Below, one piece after another: positions 12,674 to 22,400 of a DNA stretch of 64,000 nucleotides. The notes below the pieces were generated by a model, which saw only the letters and a list, made by a program, of their open reading frames with translations, was not told the DNA's origin and ran no database searches. Position 1 is the first letter of the stretch; every line of letters starts with the position of its first letter. The DNA comes from Chlorops oryzae (lineage: Eukaryota > Arthropoda > Insecta > Diptera > Chloropidae), in NCBI GenBank assembly GCA_020466095.1, contig CM035806.1, positions 137,393,599-137,457,598 of the forward strand, given 5' to 3'. The translations under genes and the position numbers were made by a program.

Positions 12674-13258
12674 TTTTTATACCCAGCGTAAGCTGGTATA
12701 TTAGTTTTACGCGAATTTTGTAACAGCCAGAACAAATGCTCCGTAGATATAGACAAATATATTAATATTCTTGATGAGGATCAAAAACTGAATCGATTAA
12801 GACATGTCCGTCTGTCCGTCCGTGGTCGGATCTCCTCGGAAACGGCTGGACCAACCAAATCGAAAATTGGCACACAGGTATATCGGGATCCGAGTATGCT
12901 CCTAAGAAAAAATGGGAGACATCCGCCTACTGCCACGCCCACAGATGAATTTAATGTGTTTTCAGTAAAATGCTTGTAACTTGCGAACCACTCAACACAT
13001 TTCATTGATATTTGGTGTACTGATTAACTACAAAGAGGGACATATCCTGAAAAAAATTGACGCCGTCCTCCTCGAGCCACGCCCACAAATAAGGGTTTCT
13101 CGTAACTTGTGAAGTAAAAGGCGCAAACGTCAAATTCGGAACATAGGTTGACCAAGACGAATGAAAGGTGTAGGCAAAAAAATTATGTGGCTCGCCTTCT
13201 GCCACGCCCACAAATGGATATTTTTCATAACTTCCGAAATAAAAAGCGTAGAAGCTTC
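12674..13258 (-). mobile_element. Helentron/DINE-like repeat, copy 2 (head missing)
   Basis: Minus-strand member: 3' terminal hairpin (TATACCCAGCGTAAGC on the plus strand) at the left, then the GGACGGA run and the ~126-bp GTGGGCGTGGC units. It breaks off at 13258, where satellite sequence begins, so the 5' head and its subterminal repeat are absent. The counterpart in block B (28622 onward) continues past this point. Confidence 0.65.
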
Positions 13259-13660
13259 ATGGCCTCCAATGGTCATCCCGTAACTTTTTTTGACCACCCC
13301 AGAAATCCGAGAAATCCAGATTTTTCAATTTTCACTCAAAATATTCAGCTTTCGATGTAAGCAGAAACTTTCGCCATCCCTATAGTACCCTATACAAAGT
13401 TTTTTTTTTTTAACTTGAAATAGGTTTTCAGAATGACCATTTCATGGCCTGCAATGGTCATCCCGTAACTTTTTTTGACCACCCCCAGAAATCCGAGAAA
13501 TCCAGATTTTTCAATTTTCACTCAAAATAATCAACTTTGAAGGCACTCTGAGTAAAAGAGAGCAAATGCGCTCTCACTGTGTTTGAGGTAATTTGATTTT
13601 TAGAACTCAGACGAATATAGTAATTATTAGAATAATATTTGTTTTTCACTAAATGTTTTG
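13259..13660 (-). repeat. Satellite-like units, inverted relative to 29849-30776
   Basis: About one and a half units of a ~175-bp repeat containing GGTCATCCCGTAACTTTTTT and GGTTTTCAGAATGACC. The segment through the GAGAGCAAATGCGCTCTC stretch to about 13665 is present in reverse complement at 29849-30255, so the two loci form a large inverted pair. Confidence 0.65.
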
Positions 13661-13942
13661 TTTTCTTCTTATGAATAAAAACTGCTAAGCCTTTTTTTAA
13701 AATTAAAGTCTCAAAATTATATTTATTATTTAGATATTAAGGTCTTGGGCAATTAATTTGAAAATTAATTTGTTTCGCCTTTCCCACGCAGTCAATAATA
13801 AAGTTTCGATTAGGCTTGCCGGTTTGACTAAAAATGAGCAAACATTTAATTTATATATAAAACATAAGTTTATGTTGTGCTTAATCTTAAAGCCGTATTC
13901 TTGGGCTTTAATAAATATATGTATATACACAGGTATATATTT
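13661..13942. other. Short AT-rich stretch, no feature
   Basis: Short overlapping frames on both strands, neither resembling a known protein. Nothing recognised. Confidence 0.4.
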
Positions 13943-14592
13943 AAACAAGTAAGAAAGCTAAAGTCGGTCAAGCCCGACTTTGAAATACCCAGCGTCCCGA
14001 CAGTATGAGCGCACTATGTTTTGCTTTTCTATTTGTGGGCGTGCCAGTGGGCGAGCCACATAAAATTTTTTCCTACGCCTTTCATTCGCCTTGATCAACC
14101 TGTGTTGCAAATTTGAAGCTTTTACGCCTTTTACTTCAAATGTTACGATAAACCCTTATTTGTGGGCGTGGCTCGAGGAAGGCGGCGTCCATTTTCTTCC
14201 AGGATATGTCCTTTTTTGTAGTTTACCGGTACACCAAATATCAATGAAATGTGTTGAGTGGTTCGCAAGTTACAAGCATTTTACTGAAAACACAATAAAT
14301 TCATTTGTGGGCGTGGCAGTGGGCGGATGTCTACCATTTTTACTTAGGATCACACTCGGACCCCGATATACATGTGTACCAAATTTCGACTTCATTGGTT
14401 CAGCCGTTTCGGAGGAGATCCGACCACGGACGGACGGACAGACGGACGGACAGACAGACGGACATGTCTAAATCGATTCAGTTTTTGATCCTGATCATTT
14501 CTTTATATATTTGTCTATATCTCCGGAGCTTAATTCTCCCTGTTACAAGATTCGCACAAAACTAATATACCCCGCTTACGCTGGGTATAAAA
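13943..14592 (+). mobile_element. Helentron/DINE-like repeat, copy 3
   Basis: Same head (AAACAAGTAAGAAAGC), hairpin, ATACCCAGCGT subterminal repeat, GGACGGACAGAC tract and terminal ACGCTGGGTAT as copy 1, but with fewer internal ~126-bp units. Both ends are present, making it one of the more complete members. Confidence 0.68.
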
Positions 14593-15169
14593 AAAGAATC
14601 ATACTCATTAAATAACAAAAATTAAAAGTAAAATAAAGGAGATCATAATTTTGTATAAAAAATAAGAGAAGCGTTGACTAGGGACTTCTCCGGATGATGG
14701 TTTTCTTTAATTCCCATGCAGCAGTCGTCATGTGTCATCCATGAGCCAAACACTCTTCTGCAGTGTGCCCTATAATGACCAACAGCAGTACTGTGTTTTG
14801 GGGGGATGAATTCCACGATTCCAGTCAGAAATTTCGCGAATGGTGGTCATAGTCAAATTTTAACCGTTAGAGGACATTTTGTCTAGCTGCGAAATACTCA
14901 TTTCAAAATAGTGAAAATAAAATTTTTGTGGGTATGGTCAAAATTTAACCATAAGTGACGACTTTTTTGGCGGCAAAGTACACAATCAGAAGAAGCAAAA
15001 AAAAATCATTTTTGTATACAGATATGAGAATAAGAGAAAGAGTGTTTTTTTTCTAATGTGTAGGATGATGACCATAAATATAGCGATGTTGCAATTTTTT
15101 TCAGCGAAAGCTTAAGTCTGCATAGTAGCTATATGCACACCAAATTTCAATAAGCTGGGATGTATGTTA
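14593..15169. other. Intergenic stretch, nothing recognised
   Basis: No protein-like frame and no terminal repeats seen. Flanked by the Helentron-like repeat on the left and the mariner end on the right. Confidence 0.4.
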
Positions 15170-15171
15170 TA

Positions 15172-16345
15172 ACAGGTTGGCTGATAAGTCCCCGGTCTAA
15201 CAAAGAAAAACACATTTTTTTGTCAAAATTCGTTTTTATTATTCAACATAGTTCCCTTCAAGAGCGATACAACGATTAAAACGACCTTCCAATTTTTTGA
15301 TACCATTTTGGTAGTACTCCTTCGGTTTTGCCTCTAAATAGGCCTCAGTTTCGGCGATCACCTCTTCATTGCAGCCAAATTTTTTCCCTACGAGCATCCT
15401 TTTGAGGTCTGAGAACAAGAAAAAGTCGCTGGGGGCCAGATCTGGAGAATACGGTGGGTGGGGAAGCAATTCGAAGCCTAATTCATGAATTTTTGCCATC
15501 GTTCTCAATGACTTGTGGCACGGTGCGTTGTCTTGGTGGAACAACACTTTTTTCTTCTTCATATGGGGCCGTTTTGCCGCGATTTCGACCTTCAAATGCT
15601 CCAATAACGACATATAATAGTCACTGTTGATGGTTTTTCCCTTCTTAAGATAATCGATAAAAATTATTCCATGCCCATCCCAAAAAACAGAGGCCATTAC
15701 TTTGCCAGTGGACTTTTGAGTCTTTCCACGCTTCGGAGACGGTTCACCGATCGCTGTCCACTCAGCCGACTGTCGATTGGACTCAGGAGTGTAGTGATAG
15801 AGCCATGTTTCATCCATTGTCACATATCGACGCAAAAACTCGGGTGTATTGCGAGTTAACAGCTGCAAACACCGCTCAGAATCATCAACACGTTGTTGTT
15901 TTTGGTCAAATGTGAGCTCGCGCGGCACCCATTTTGCACAGAGCTTTTTCATATCCAAATATTGATGAATGATATGACCAACACGTTCCTTTGATATCTT
16001 TAAGGCCTCTGCTATCTCGATCAACTTCATTTTACGGTCATTCAAAATCATTTTGTGAATTTTTTTGATGTTTTCGTCGGTAACTACCTCTTTCGGGCGT
16101 CCACTGCGTTCACCGTCCTCCGTGCTCATTTCACCACGCTTGAATTTTGCATACCAATCAATTATTGTTGATTTTCCTGGGGCAGAGTCCGGAAACTCAT
16201 TATCAAGCCAAGTTTTTGCTTCCACTGTATTTTTTCCCTTCAGAAAACAGTATTTTATCAAAACACAAAATTCCTTTTTTTCCATTTTTTTCACAATAAC
16301 AAAAGTTTCTTCACAAAAGACGCTCTATCTCACAAACTAATTGAC
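15172..16345 (-). mobile_element. Himar1-like mariner element, one end in the assembly gap
   Basis: The terminal inverted repeat at 15172-15198 (ACAGGTTGGCTGATAAGTCC..) matches the Himar1 mariner terminal repeat as I know it, and follows a TA dinucleotide at 15170-15171. The transposase lies inside on the minus strand. Himar1 elements are about 1.29 kb, so the opposite end should fall near 16458. That region is the 100-N gap (16346-16445) plus unrelated sequence, so the other terminal repeat cannot be seen. Confidence 0.88.
15239..16294 (-). CDS. Mariner transposase, irritans subfamily (Himar1-like), intact
   Basis: 351 residues without interruption. The enzyme cuts and pastes its element into TA sites in the nucleus. 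The N-terminal third carries the paired helix-turn-helix DNA-binding region with the linker motif W-V-P-R-E-L. The catalytic DD34D triad is visible: D in V-T-M-D-E-T, D in H-Q-D-N-A-P-C-H, and D in Y-S-P-D-L-A-P-S-D. Family members usually start M-E-K-K-E-F; here an in-frame ATG three codons upstream gives M-K-K-M-E-K-K-E-F, so the true start is probably the second Met. Near-identity to the horn-fly Himar1 protein is a judgement from memory. It probably reflects recent invasion, as this subfamily transfers horizontally. Confidence 0.93.
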   Translation of the reverse strand: MKKMEKKEFCVLIKYCFLKGKNTVEAKTWLDNEFPDSAPGKSTIIDWYAKFKRGEMSTEDGERSGRPKEVVTDENIKKIHKMILNDRKMKLIEIAEALKISKERVGHIIHQYLDMKKLCAKWVPRELTFDQKQQRVDDSERCLQLLTRNTPEFLRRYVTMDETWLYHYTPESNRQSAEWTAIGEPSPKRGKTQKSTGKVMASVFWDGHGIIFIDYLKKGKTINSDYYMSLLEHLKVEIAAKRPHMKKKKVLFHQDNAPCHKSLRTMAKIHELGFELLPHPPYSPDLAPSDFFLFSDLKRMLVGKKFGCNEEVIAETEAYLEAKPKEYYQNGIKKLEGRFNRCIALEGNYVE

Positions 16346-16445
16346 NNNNNNNNNNNNNNNNNNNNNNNNNNNNNNNNNNNNNNNNNNNNNNNNNNNNNNN
16401 NNNNNNNNNNNNNNNNNNNNNNNNNNNNNNNNNNNNNNNNNNNNN
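16346..16445. other. Assembly gap (100 N)
   Basis: Exactly 100 N, the usual placeholder for a gap of unknown size. It interrupts the 5' end of the mariner and separates duplicated blocks A and B. Confidence 0.97.
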
Positions 16446-16570
16446 TAGAATTTGCGCTCATATTGTGATCAAAAACTTAATAAAATGGCAAGTCGGTTCA
16501 AAGATCTTAAAATACTTACATTAAATCTTTTCTCAGTCAACGGAAATTCAAAATTTAAATAGACCACTTC

Positions 16571-16731
16571 CGCTCTGAAATCACAAATTTATCTTATGGC
16601 ATACCCCAAGGATCCCCTTTATCAGTGATAATCTTCATTATAGCCTTTAATGAGTTAAGCGAAATCCTAAAAAAATTCCTAAAAAAATTTAAAAAAGAAA
16701 TTGATTTTACAGGCGTAGAGAGTTACAGGGC
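16571..16731 (+). pseudogene. I-type non-LTR retrotransposon reverse transcriptase fragment
   Basis: Translates to Y-G-I-P-Q-G-S-P-L-S-V-I-I-F-I-I-A-F-N, the conserved RT block preceding the Y-A-D-D motif in I/Jockey-type non-LTR elements. Reading continues as E-L-S-E-I-L and is cut off by the LTR at 16732 before the YADD box. Upstream sequence is out of frame or stopped. It is a short relic. Clade placement is inference from motif resemblance. Confidence 0.62.
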
Positions 16732-17388
16732 TGTTGTGAGTTATGCTCAAACATTTCCCATTACCTGTCCCCTCTTTCCTCTGCCACTGTACATTGAAAA
16801 CCAACAGTGAAATTGCGCAAGTAAATAACAACAACAAAGAACAAGCATTAACGCAATAACCGAGAAATGATCAAGTAAGCAGAATTGCAGTTGCGAGCAA
16901 ATACTAAAGTCAACAGCACCAGTCGCGGTAATATGCACTTCAGCATTATTATGTAGGTCGAATGTTCTGAGGTAATATCGGAAACGGACCTACGACAACA
17001 TTCAAGCGACCGAAGAAAGTGCATTAAGTCAAAGGGTCGCTGAGAAAGCACCAGATCAGCATTATGTTCTTATAAAAGCGGAGCTTGAATCCATGGAAAG
17101 GCAGATTGATCTTTACGTTATTTACGAAGACATCTCAGCTCTATCGCACGTACTTACCAAGAAGCCACGACGATTTGAGTTTAATAGTAAGAATAGGGAA
17201 GTTTTCGAGTATTTAAAAGGAGCTAGGATACATAAGAAACCTTGTTCGACATAAGGATTGATATTTATTAAATAAAAGGATTGCAAACTGACAATCTCAT
17301 CTTTTATTTAAAGGAATACAGGATTGTATGACGTGCGTACCTATCAAAGTGCCACGGCGTCATACTTTTTAATCCCCGTATCCCAACA
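16732..17388 (+). repeat. LTR (copy B), apparently solo
   Basis: 657 bp, TGTTG...CAACA, the same length as the LTR at 4230. It is preceded by a non-LTR RT fragment instead of a polypurine tract and has no retroelement interior on either side. The right flank is the same as for copy A. No clean 4-6 bp target duplication is visible. Confidence 0.75.
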
Positions 17389-17770
17389 GGGTGCTTGCCC
17401 GAGATATGCAAAATTTTGAGTTGTGCCGATTAAGTGATTTGTGTGCGAATTGGTGATTTCATTAATTATACTGACAGGATAATTTGGAATAATAATTTTA
17501 AAGAGAACTGCAATATATCGTGTTCACCTTAAGCGAGATAGGAAGCATAAATATGGGAGAGGAAAAGAAAAATTGCATTAAGAGTCAAATTTAAAAACTC
17601 GTACTTCTATATAAAGTTACCAGACTTCTTAAATAACAATTTACAAACAGCTACTATCTCGACACACACTTTTCTCGATTTTGCACGATTCGCGGTAGAC
17701 ATCAACTAGCTGATTGGGCCATGCTTCCAAGAAATTAGTTTGAGGTTACAAAAAAGTAGCATTTCTTATA

Positions 17771-19058
17771 TTAGGTGTAGTAAAAAGAAATCCATTATTT
17801 TTCCAATAGATGGCGTTATTTATCTGCATCTCGCGTTGTATAAGTCCGATCGTGTTCCGCTAGGGGGCATTAAAAAGATGACAGTTCCTACTAAAAAAAC
17901 TTTTTTGACACTTTTTTGATTGATTGATTCAGTTTTGTTTGAGAGCTTGTCAAAGATGGACATCAGCAAAGAGAAAATTCGCTACATTTTACAGTTTTTC
18001 TTCGATAAGGGAGAAAACGCAAGCCAGGCGGCTGAAAATGTGAATAGCGTTTATGGACCTGATACTGTAACAGCCAATCATGCGCAATTTTGGTTTCGTC
18101 GATTCCGTTCCGGTATCTTCGATGTCAAGGATGCACCACGCACTGGAAGGCCAATTGTCGAAAATGTCGATAAAATCATGGAAATTATCGAGTCCGACCG
18201 TCATGTTAGCACTGTTTCGATTGCTAAAGAGCTAAAGATTGCACAAAAAACCATTTGGAACCATTTGAATAAGGCTGGATACACAAAGAAGCTCGATGTA
18301 TGGGTGCCACACGAGTTAACGCAAAAAAACCTTATAGACCGAATTTCCATCTGCGAATCGCTGCTGAACCGCAACAAAATCGACCCATTTCTGAAGCGGT
18401 TGGTGACTGGTGATGAAAAGTGGGTCACTTACGACAACGTCAAGCGAAAACGGTCGAGGTCGAAACACGGTGAACCGGCGGAACCGGTGGCCAAGCCAGG
18501 ATTGACGGCCAGGAAGGTTTTGCTGTGTGTTTGGTGGGATTGGCAGGGAATTATCTACTATGAGCTGCTCCCATACGGCAAAACTCTTAACTCGGAACTC
18601 TACTGTCAACAATTGGACCGTCAGAAGGAAGCAATCGCCCATAAGCGGCCAGCTTTGGCCAATAGGAGAGGAATTGTGTTCCATCAGGACAACGCCAGGC
18701 CACACACATCGATAGTGACTCGCCAGAAGCTCCGGGAGTTTGGTTGGGAGGTTCTTCTGCATCCACCTTATAGTCCGGACCTGGCACCAAGTGATTACCA
18801 TCTGTTCCTGTCCATGGCGAACAATTTTGCTGGTGAAACATTCGCTTCAAGAGAGGCTTCTGAAATTCGACTGTCTCAATTTTTTGCTAATAGGAACGAG
18901 GGCTTCTATGAGAGAGGCATAATGAAATTAACTTTAAAATGGCAACAAGTTATCGAACAAAACGGCGCATATTTGACCTAAATCGGGTCATTCTAACTAT
19001 CTTAAATAAAGCCCTCAATTTAATGCAAAAATAATGGATTTCTTTTTACTACACCTAA
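17771..19058 (+). mobile_element. Mariner element with perfect 32-bp TIRs and known empty site
   Basis: 1288-bp element. Terminal repeats start TTAGGTGTAGTAAAAAG at 17771 and end with its complement at 19058. The outer 32 bases match perfectly. TA is duplicated at 17769-17770 and 19059-19060. The homologous position in block A (5261-5280) is uninterrupted and has a single TA, which directly proves the insertion boundaries. The intact transposase and perfect ends indicate recent insertion. Confidence 0.95.
17920..18981 (+). CDS. Mariner transposase (second subfamily), intact
   Basis: 353 residues uninterrupted from the first ATG. A second in-frame ATG at 17956 gives M-D-I-S-K-E-K, closer to the family's usual start, so the real product is probably 341 residues. 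The N-terminal helix-turn-helix region is followed by the W-V-P-H-E-L-T linker. The DD34D catalytic residues are visible in V-T-G-D-E-K-W, H-Q-D-N-A-R-P-H and Y-S-P-D-L-A-P-S-D. It differs clearly from the Himar1-like protein at 15239 and uses different TIRs, so the two elements invaded separately. Subfamily is not assigned; the W-V-P-H-E-L-T form is seen in cecropia/mellifera-type mariners. Confidence 0.94.
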   Translation: MIDSVLFESLSKMDISKEKIRYILQFFFDKGENASQAAENVNSVYGPDTVTANHAQFWFRRFRSGIFDVKDAPRTGRPIVENVDKIMEIIESDRHVSTVSIAKELKIAQKTIWNHLNKAGYTKKLDVWVPHELTQKNLIDRISICESLLNRNKIDPFLKRLVTGDEKWVTYDNVKRKRSRSKHGEPAEPVAKPGLTARKVLLCVWWDWQGIIYYELLPYGKTLNSELYCQQLDRQKEAIAHKRPALANRRGIVFHQDNARPHTSIVTRQKLREFGWEVLLHPPYSPDLAPSDYHLFLSMANNFAGETFASREASEIRLSQFFANRNEGFYERGIMKLTLKWQQVIEQNGAYLT

Positions 19059-19368
19059 TATATTGATGACTTTTGTCTTGCATGTAAAAATTCCGGCTGG
19101 GGAGTATGTCTTTTTTAGGTGGAGAAAATGTATTACGTGGCAACACTGACTTGAATTACCATTTTCAGTAAACAGATATTGAGGCGTCCTCAGGTTGTTT
19201 GGTGTGGGTATTTCTATATATATATACATATATGTATAAAGAATGATTGAAAAACATAAAACAATTTCTATTGAACTATTCAAAATAACCAAATTTATTT
19301 TAGGCATCCGCTTAAACATACAAATATTCATATACTGCGTGCTATAAATGTTTCTTGAAATACTATAT

Positions 19369-19494
19369 GGCCCATTTTCTACTGTTCCGGTTAAATTTTA
19401 TCGTCACGATATCCTCTCAAAATGTCAACATTTTCATACAAAGTTTTTTGTTTTTCGGAACGAAAACTTTAATCAGAACAGTAGCAAACGGGCC
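19369..19494. mobile_element. 126-bp MITE, present only in block B
   Basis: Terminal inverted repeats of about 27 bp start GGCCC and carry TACTGTTC (four mismatches between ends). TAT is duplicated at 19366-19368 and 19495-19497. The empty site in block A near 5575 has a single TAT. The 3-bp duplication and GGCC terminus suggest PIF/Harbinger type, though TAT is not the usual TWA target. Confidence 0.78.
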
Positions 19495-19497
19495 TAT

Positions 19498-22400
19498 GAG
19501 TAGCAAAAAAAGATTTCCATAACTCCAATTTAACATTAATTTTTCGATTGCTTTCAATTGGTTTTCGCTTGAATTTAGAAGTTATACATATATAAATAAG
19601 TATACAAACATATCATTATATTAATACACAAACTTGATTCTTATCACCCATTTTACAGCCATTCTATCAAACAGATTTTCATGGTTTATACTCCATTTGA
19701 AAGGTGGTTTATAGATGTATACAATATGGTTTATTTACAGATTTTGTTTGAACAAATAGGTGGAAACCTTGTTTGAGAAATTTTCCTCTACATATACGTT
19801 TTCACGTATGGAACGGACAAGTATAGTGTCATCAGCTGTCCAAAGTTATCGATAATAGGCTGAATTTTTTTTCACCGATTGGTCGTTTGCTGGTAGGGGG
19901 CGGGTGGACAATCCGAAACTAAGCAATTTTAAATGCCCTAGGTGGCAAATAATTGACATGGCTTTCTTTTGTGTAGGCTATAACAAAAATTAGAAAAAGT
20001 ATGCACTACCACTAAATTCATCGAAACTACAAAATTGTAATTTTAAAACAAATGGTCGAAGATCGACCCTGGCATGCCTACCATATCTAAGGCCCAATAT
20101 TACCAAGCACATAAAAAAAAAAATTTTACAATTAAAATAAAATACTTTTTATTTTTATTTTCATTTTCAATGTGCAACTTTTTTAAGTATAGCAATATGT
20201 GGCCGCACGCTCCATTGCCAGGGTAGTCAGTCATATGTACAGCTACTTGAAATATTATTTTTGAGCATGGAGTCGTGTGCGCTCGATTTTTCATCAGTTT
20301 CATATCGCTTTAGTCCGATTTCATCAATTTAAAGCTTTGTTTCTTTCGTATTGCACAGATTTATTCTGTAAAATTTTAGAATGAATGTAATCACCGAATT
20401 TTCTAGCGCCTCAAACAGGGCTGTTGCCGTATTTAAAAAAAAAAAGAACTTAAACGCCCTACTGAGGTAGTTTAAATTTAAAAAAAATATGTATTTTAAA
20501 AATTTCATTGGTAAAAATGAGTATCATATTTTATTTTTAAAATATTATTAAATATACTTGGTAATATTGGCCCTAATTGTTTTTATATTTAAGAATTTTG
20601 AGAACTGTTATAAGCTATTTTTCTATTTTCAAATTAATTTTAATAAATTAATTGCTCGGCAAGCTGTCATTAATTGTTGTTACTTCACCGTATTTGTGGA
20701 AATATTTCTGAAATTGTCCATTATTAATTTTTACTTTTTCGCTTTGCAATGATTGAATATATTTTGTTGCAGTTCCCTTGTTTGGCCTTGCCTTTTAAAA
20801 ATTAAATTTCATTGCATCACACATTTGCTTTCTTGCAAATTATATTTTCTGTGTTTGATAAAACGTAATCGAAGAAGAGAAAAGCAAATGGCACTTACAT
20901 TTTGGAATTCCGCTTATTTGTTTCGAAAACATATAATTGAATCGCACAAAACACTGCATCTATGTGATACTAGTTTGTTTTCGTTGCTTAAGTTTATATT
21001 TATTGCTTTTTTTAAATAATTTTTTGCATAAAAATGCTCTTAAGAAAATGTATAGAGAGTTTGAATTTCTTCTGTTTCTGGATGCCATTGGGTCGATAAG
21101 ATTGTTGGCGATGGTGCATGCTTTCTTTTTAATTTTCAGGAATCTTGCTCTTTTCAAGGTGCTTTTCAAATGGCTCTATCTTTCATTTATATGGACACGT
21201 TATTCCTCGCACGTTGGTTAATTTCAATTTAAGACGGTTTTTGCTTTTTATTTTTGATGCATATTGGGAATAAGAACTGAATTTCATTCTTGGTTCAGAT
21301 CACACTCATTGCAACAAGATTTTCTTCGAATAAATTTTATTCGATTTGTTGATTTTGATCCTTAATCTTTACTTAATGCTTAACTTAATATGTTTTCACT
21401 TCTTCAGCTTTTTTCACACATTTTTAAAACAAAAGAGTATTTTACGTTCATAATTTCTTGCAACAATTCAAAGAAGTTAAATTCGTGTTTTATATATGGT
21501 TTTTGAATTGCATTATGCTGTTATTTTCGATTGACATCAATACGATTTTACGCTAGTTTCTGGTATCTGGCTTGGATACTTTTTGGTATAAGTTGATCTA
21601 CTTTAAGATGTTTATTTGTTCGTATATATATTTTCCATAAAATTCATGGTTGAATTGTAACACTTTTCATCACTTCAATCGCTTTTAAAATTAAATTATT
21701 CCATTATTCTTTTTTATTTTGTTTTAATAATACTCAAACGTTTTGTTCTTTCTTCTCTTAATTTTTTAGAAAATGTGTCTTGTTTTTGGAAATTTAAATC
21801 ACATTATATATATCAAACACTTGAACAATTATTATTTTTCTTCGTTCATTGACTCCTATTGGAGATGTTTATTGAAGCTTTTACTGAGGTTTTGGATTTA
21901 TTATGATATTTGAGGCAAAGGAAAAATATACATTGTATTTTAAATTGATCTTATTTTTGCATGCGCATTTGTTGGCTGCGGTCTGTCAACGCTTGTTTGA
22001 TATTGTTTTAATCACTTTTTCGTTAGTGTGCCGCACACCATGGACTTTGAGAAAAACATGACGACATATAACAGCAGCCAGAAGGGAACTAAATCTAACC
22101 GAATTGAATCGAATCGAAATAAAGTGAACTGCGAACTGGCTCACTGGCATGCTGGATTTGCTTTTTTTTTTTTTGCTTTGTTAGTTGTCTCTGCACCCCA
22201 CATTGCAGGTACTTTTCTCGCTACGTATCTATAAACAAACCCTTCGTACACTCCCTCGTTTACTCGTTTGCATGTCCGTTCATTTTTGCCCACGAAATCA
22301 CTAGTAGGCCAACTCGTGTTGTATAAGCTATCCTCATACCATAGCGAACAAATATGAACGTGTTCGTGTTCGATTGGACCTCTTCGTTGCAGGTTGGATT

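Larger units (their letters stand above)
4230..13258 (+). repeat. Duplicated block, copy A
   Basis: This roughly 9.0-kb segment is repeated in the same orientation at 16732-29203 at very high identity. Shared landmarks in order are the LTR, a poly-CT tract, six TTATAACGTTAC-like motifs, a 416-bp TIR element and a minus-strand Helentron-like repeat. Copy A lacks the mariner and the 126-bp element found in B. It also lacks about 2.07 kb of B (25770-27838), replaced by 24 bp at 11868-11891. Those differences account for the length difference to within about 20 bp. No host gene is recognisable inside. Confidence 0.88.

Noticed and set aside
13730..13952. Overlapping frames on both strands
   Set aside because: AT-rich, no similarity, and each is the complement of the other.
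14091..14471. 126-codon open frame, with related frames at 1912-2484, 31363-31740, 28727-28951 and 12781-13005
   Set aside because: These are translations of the Helentron-like repeat; they follow the tandem units, differ in length with unit number, and are interrupted in several copies. No known protein motif.
18316..18801. 161-codon minus-strand frame
   Set aside because: Shadow of the mariner transposase at 17920-18981.
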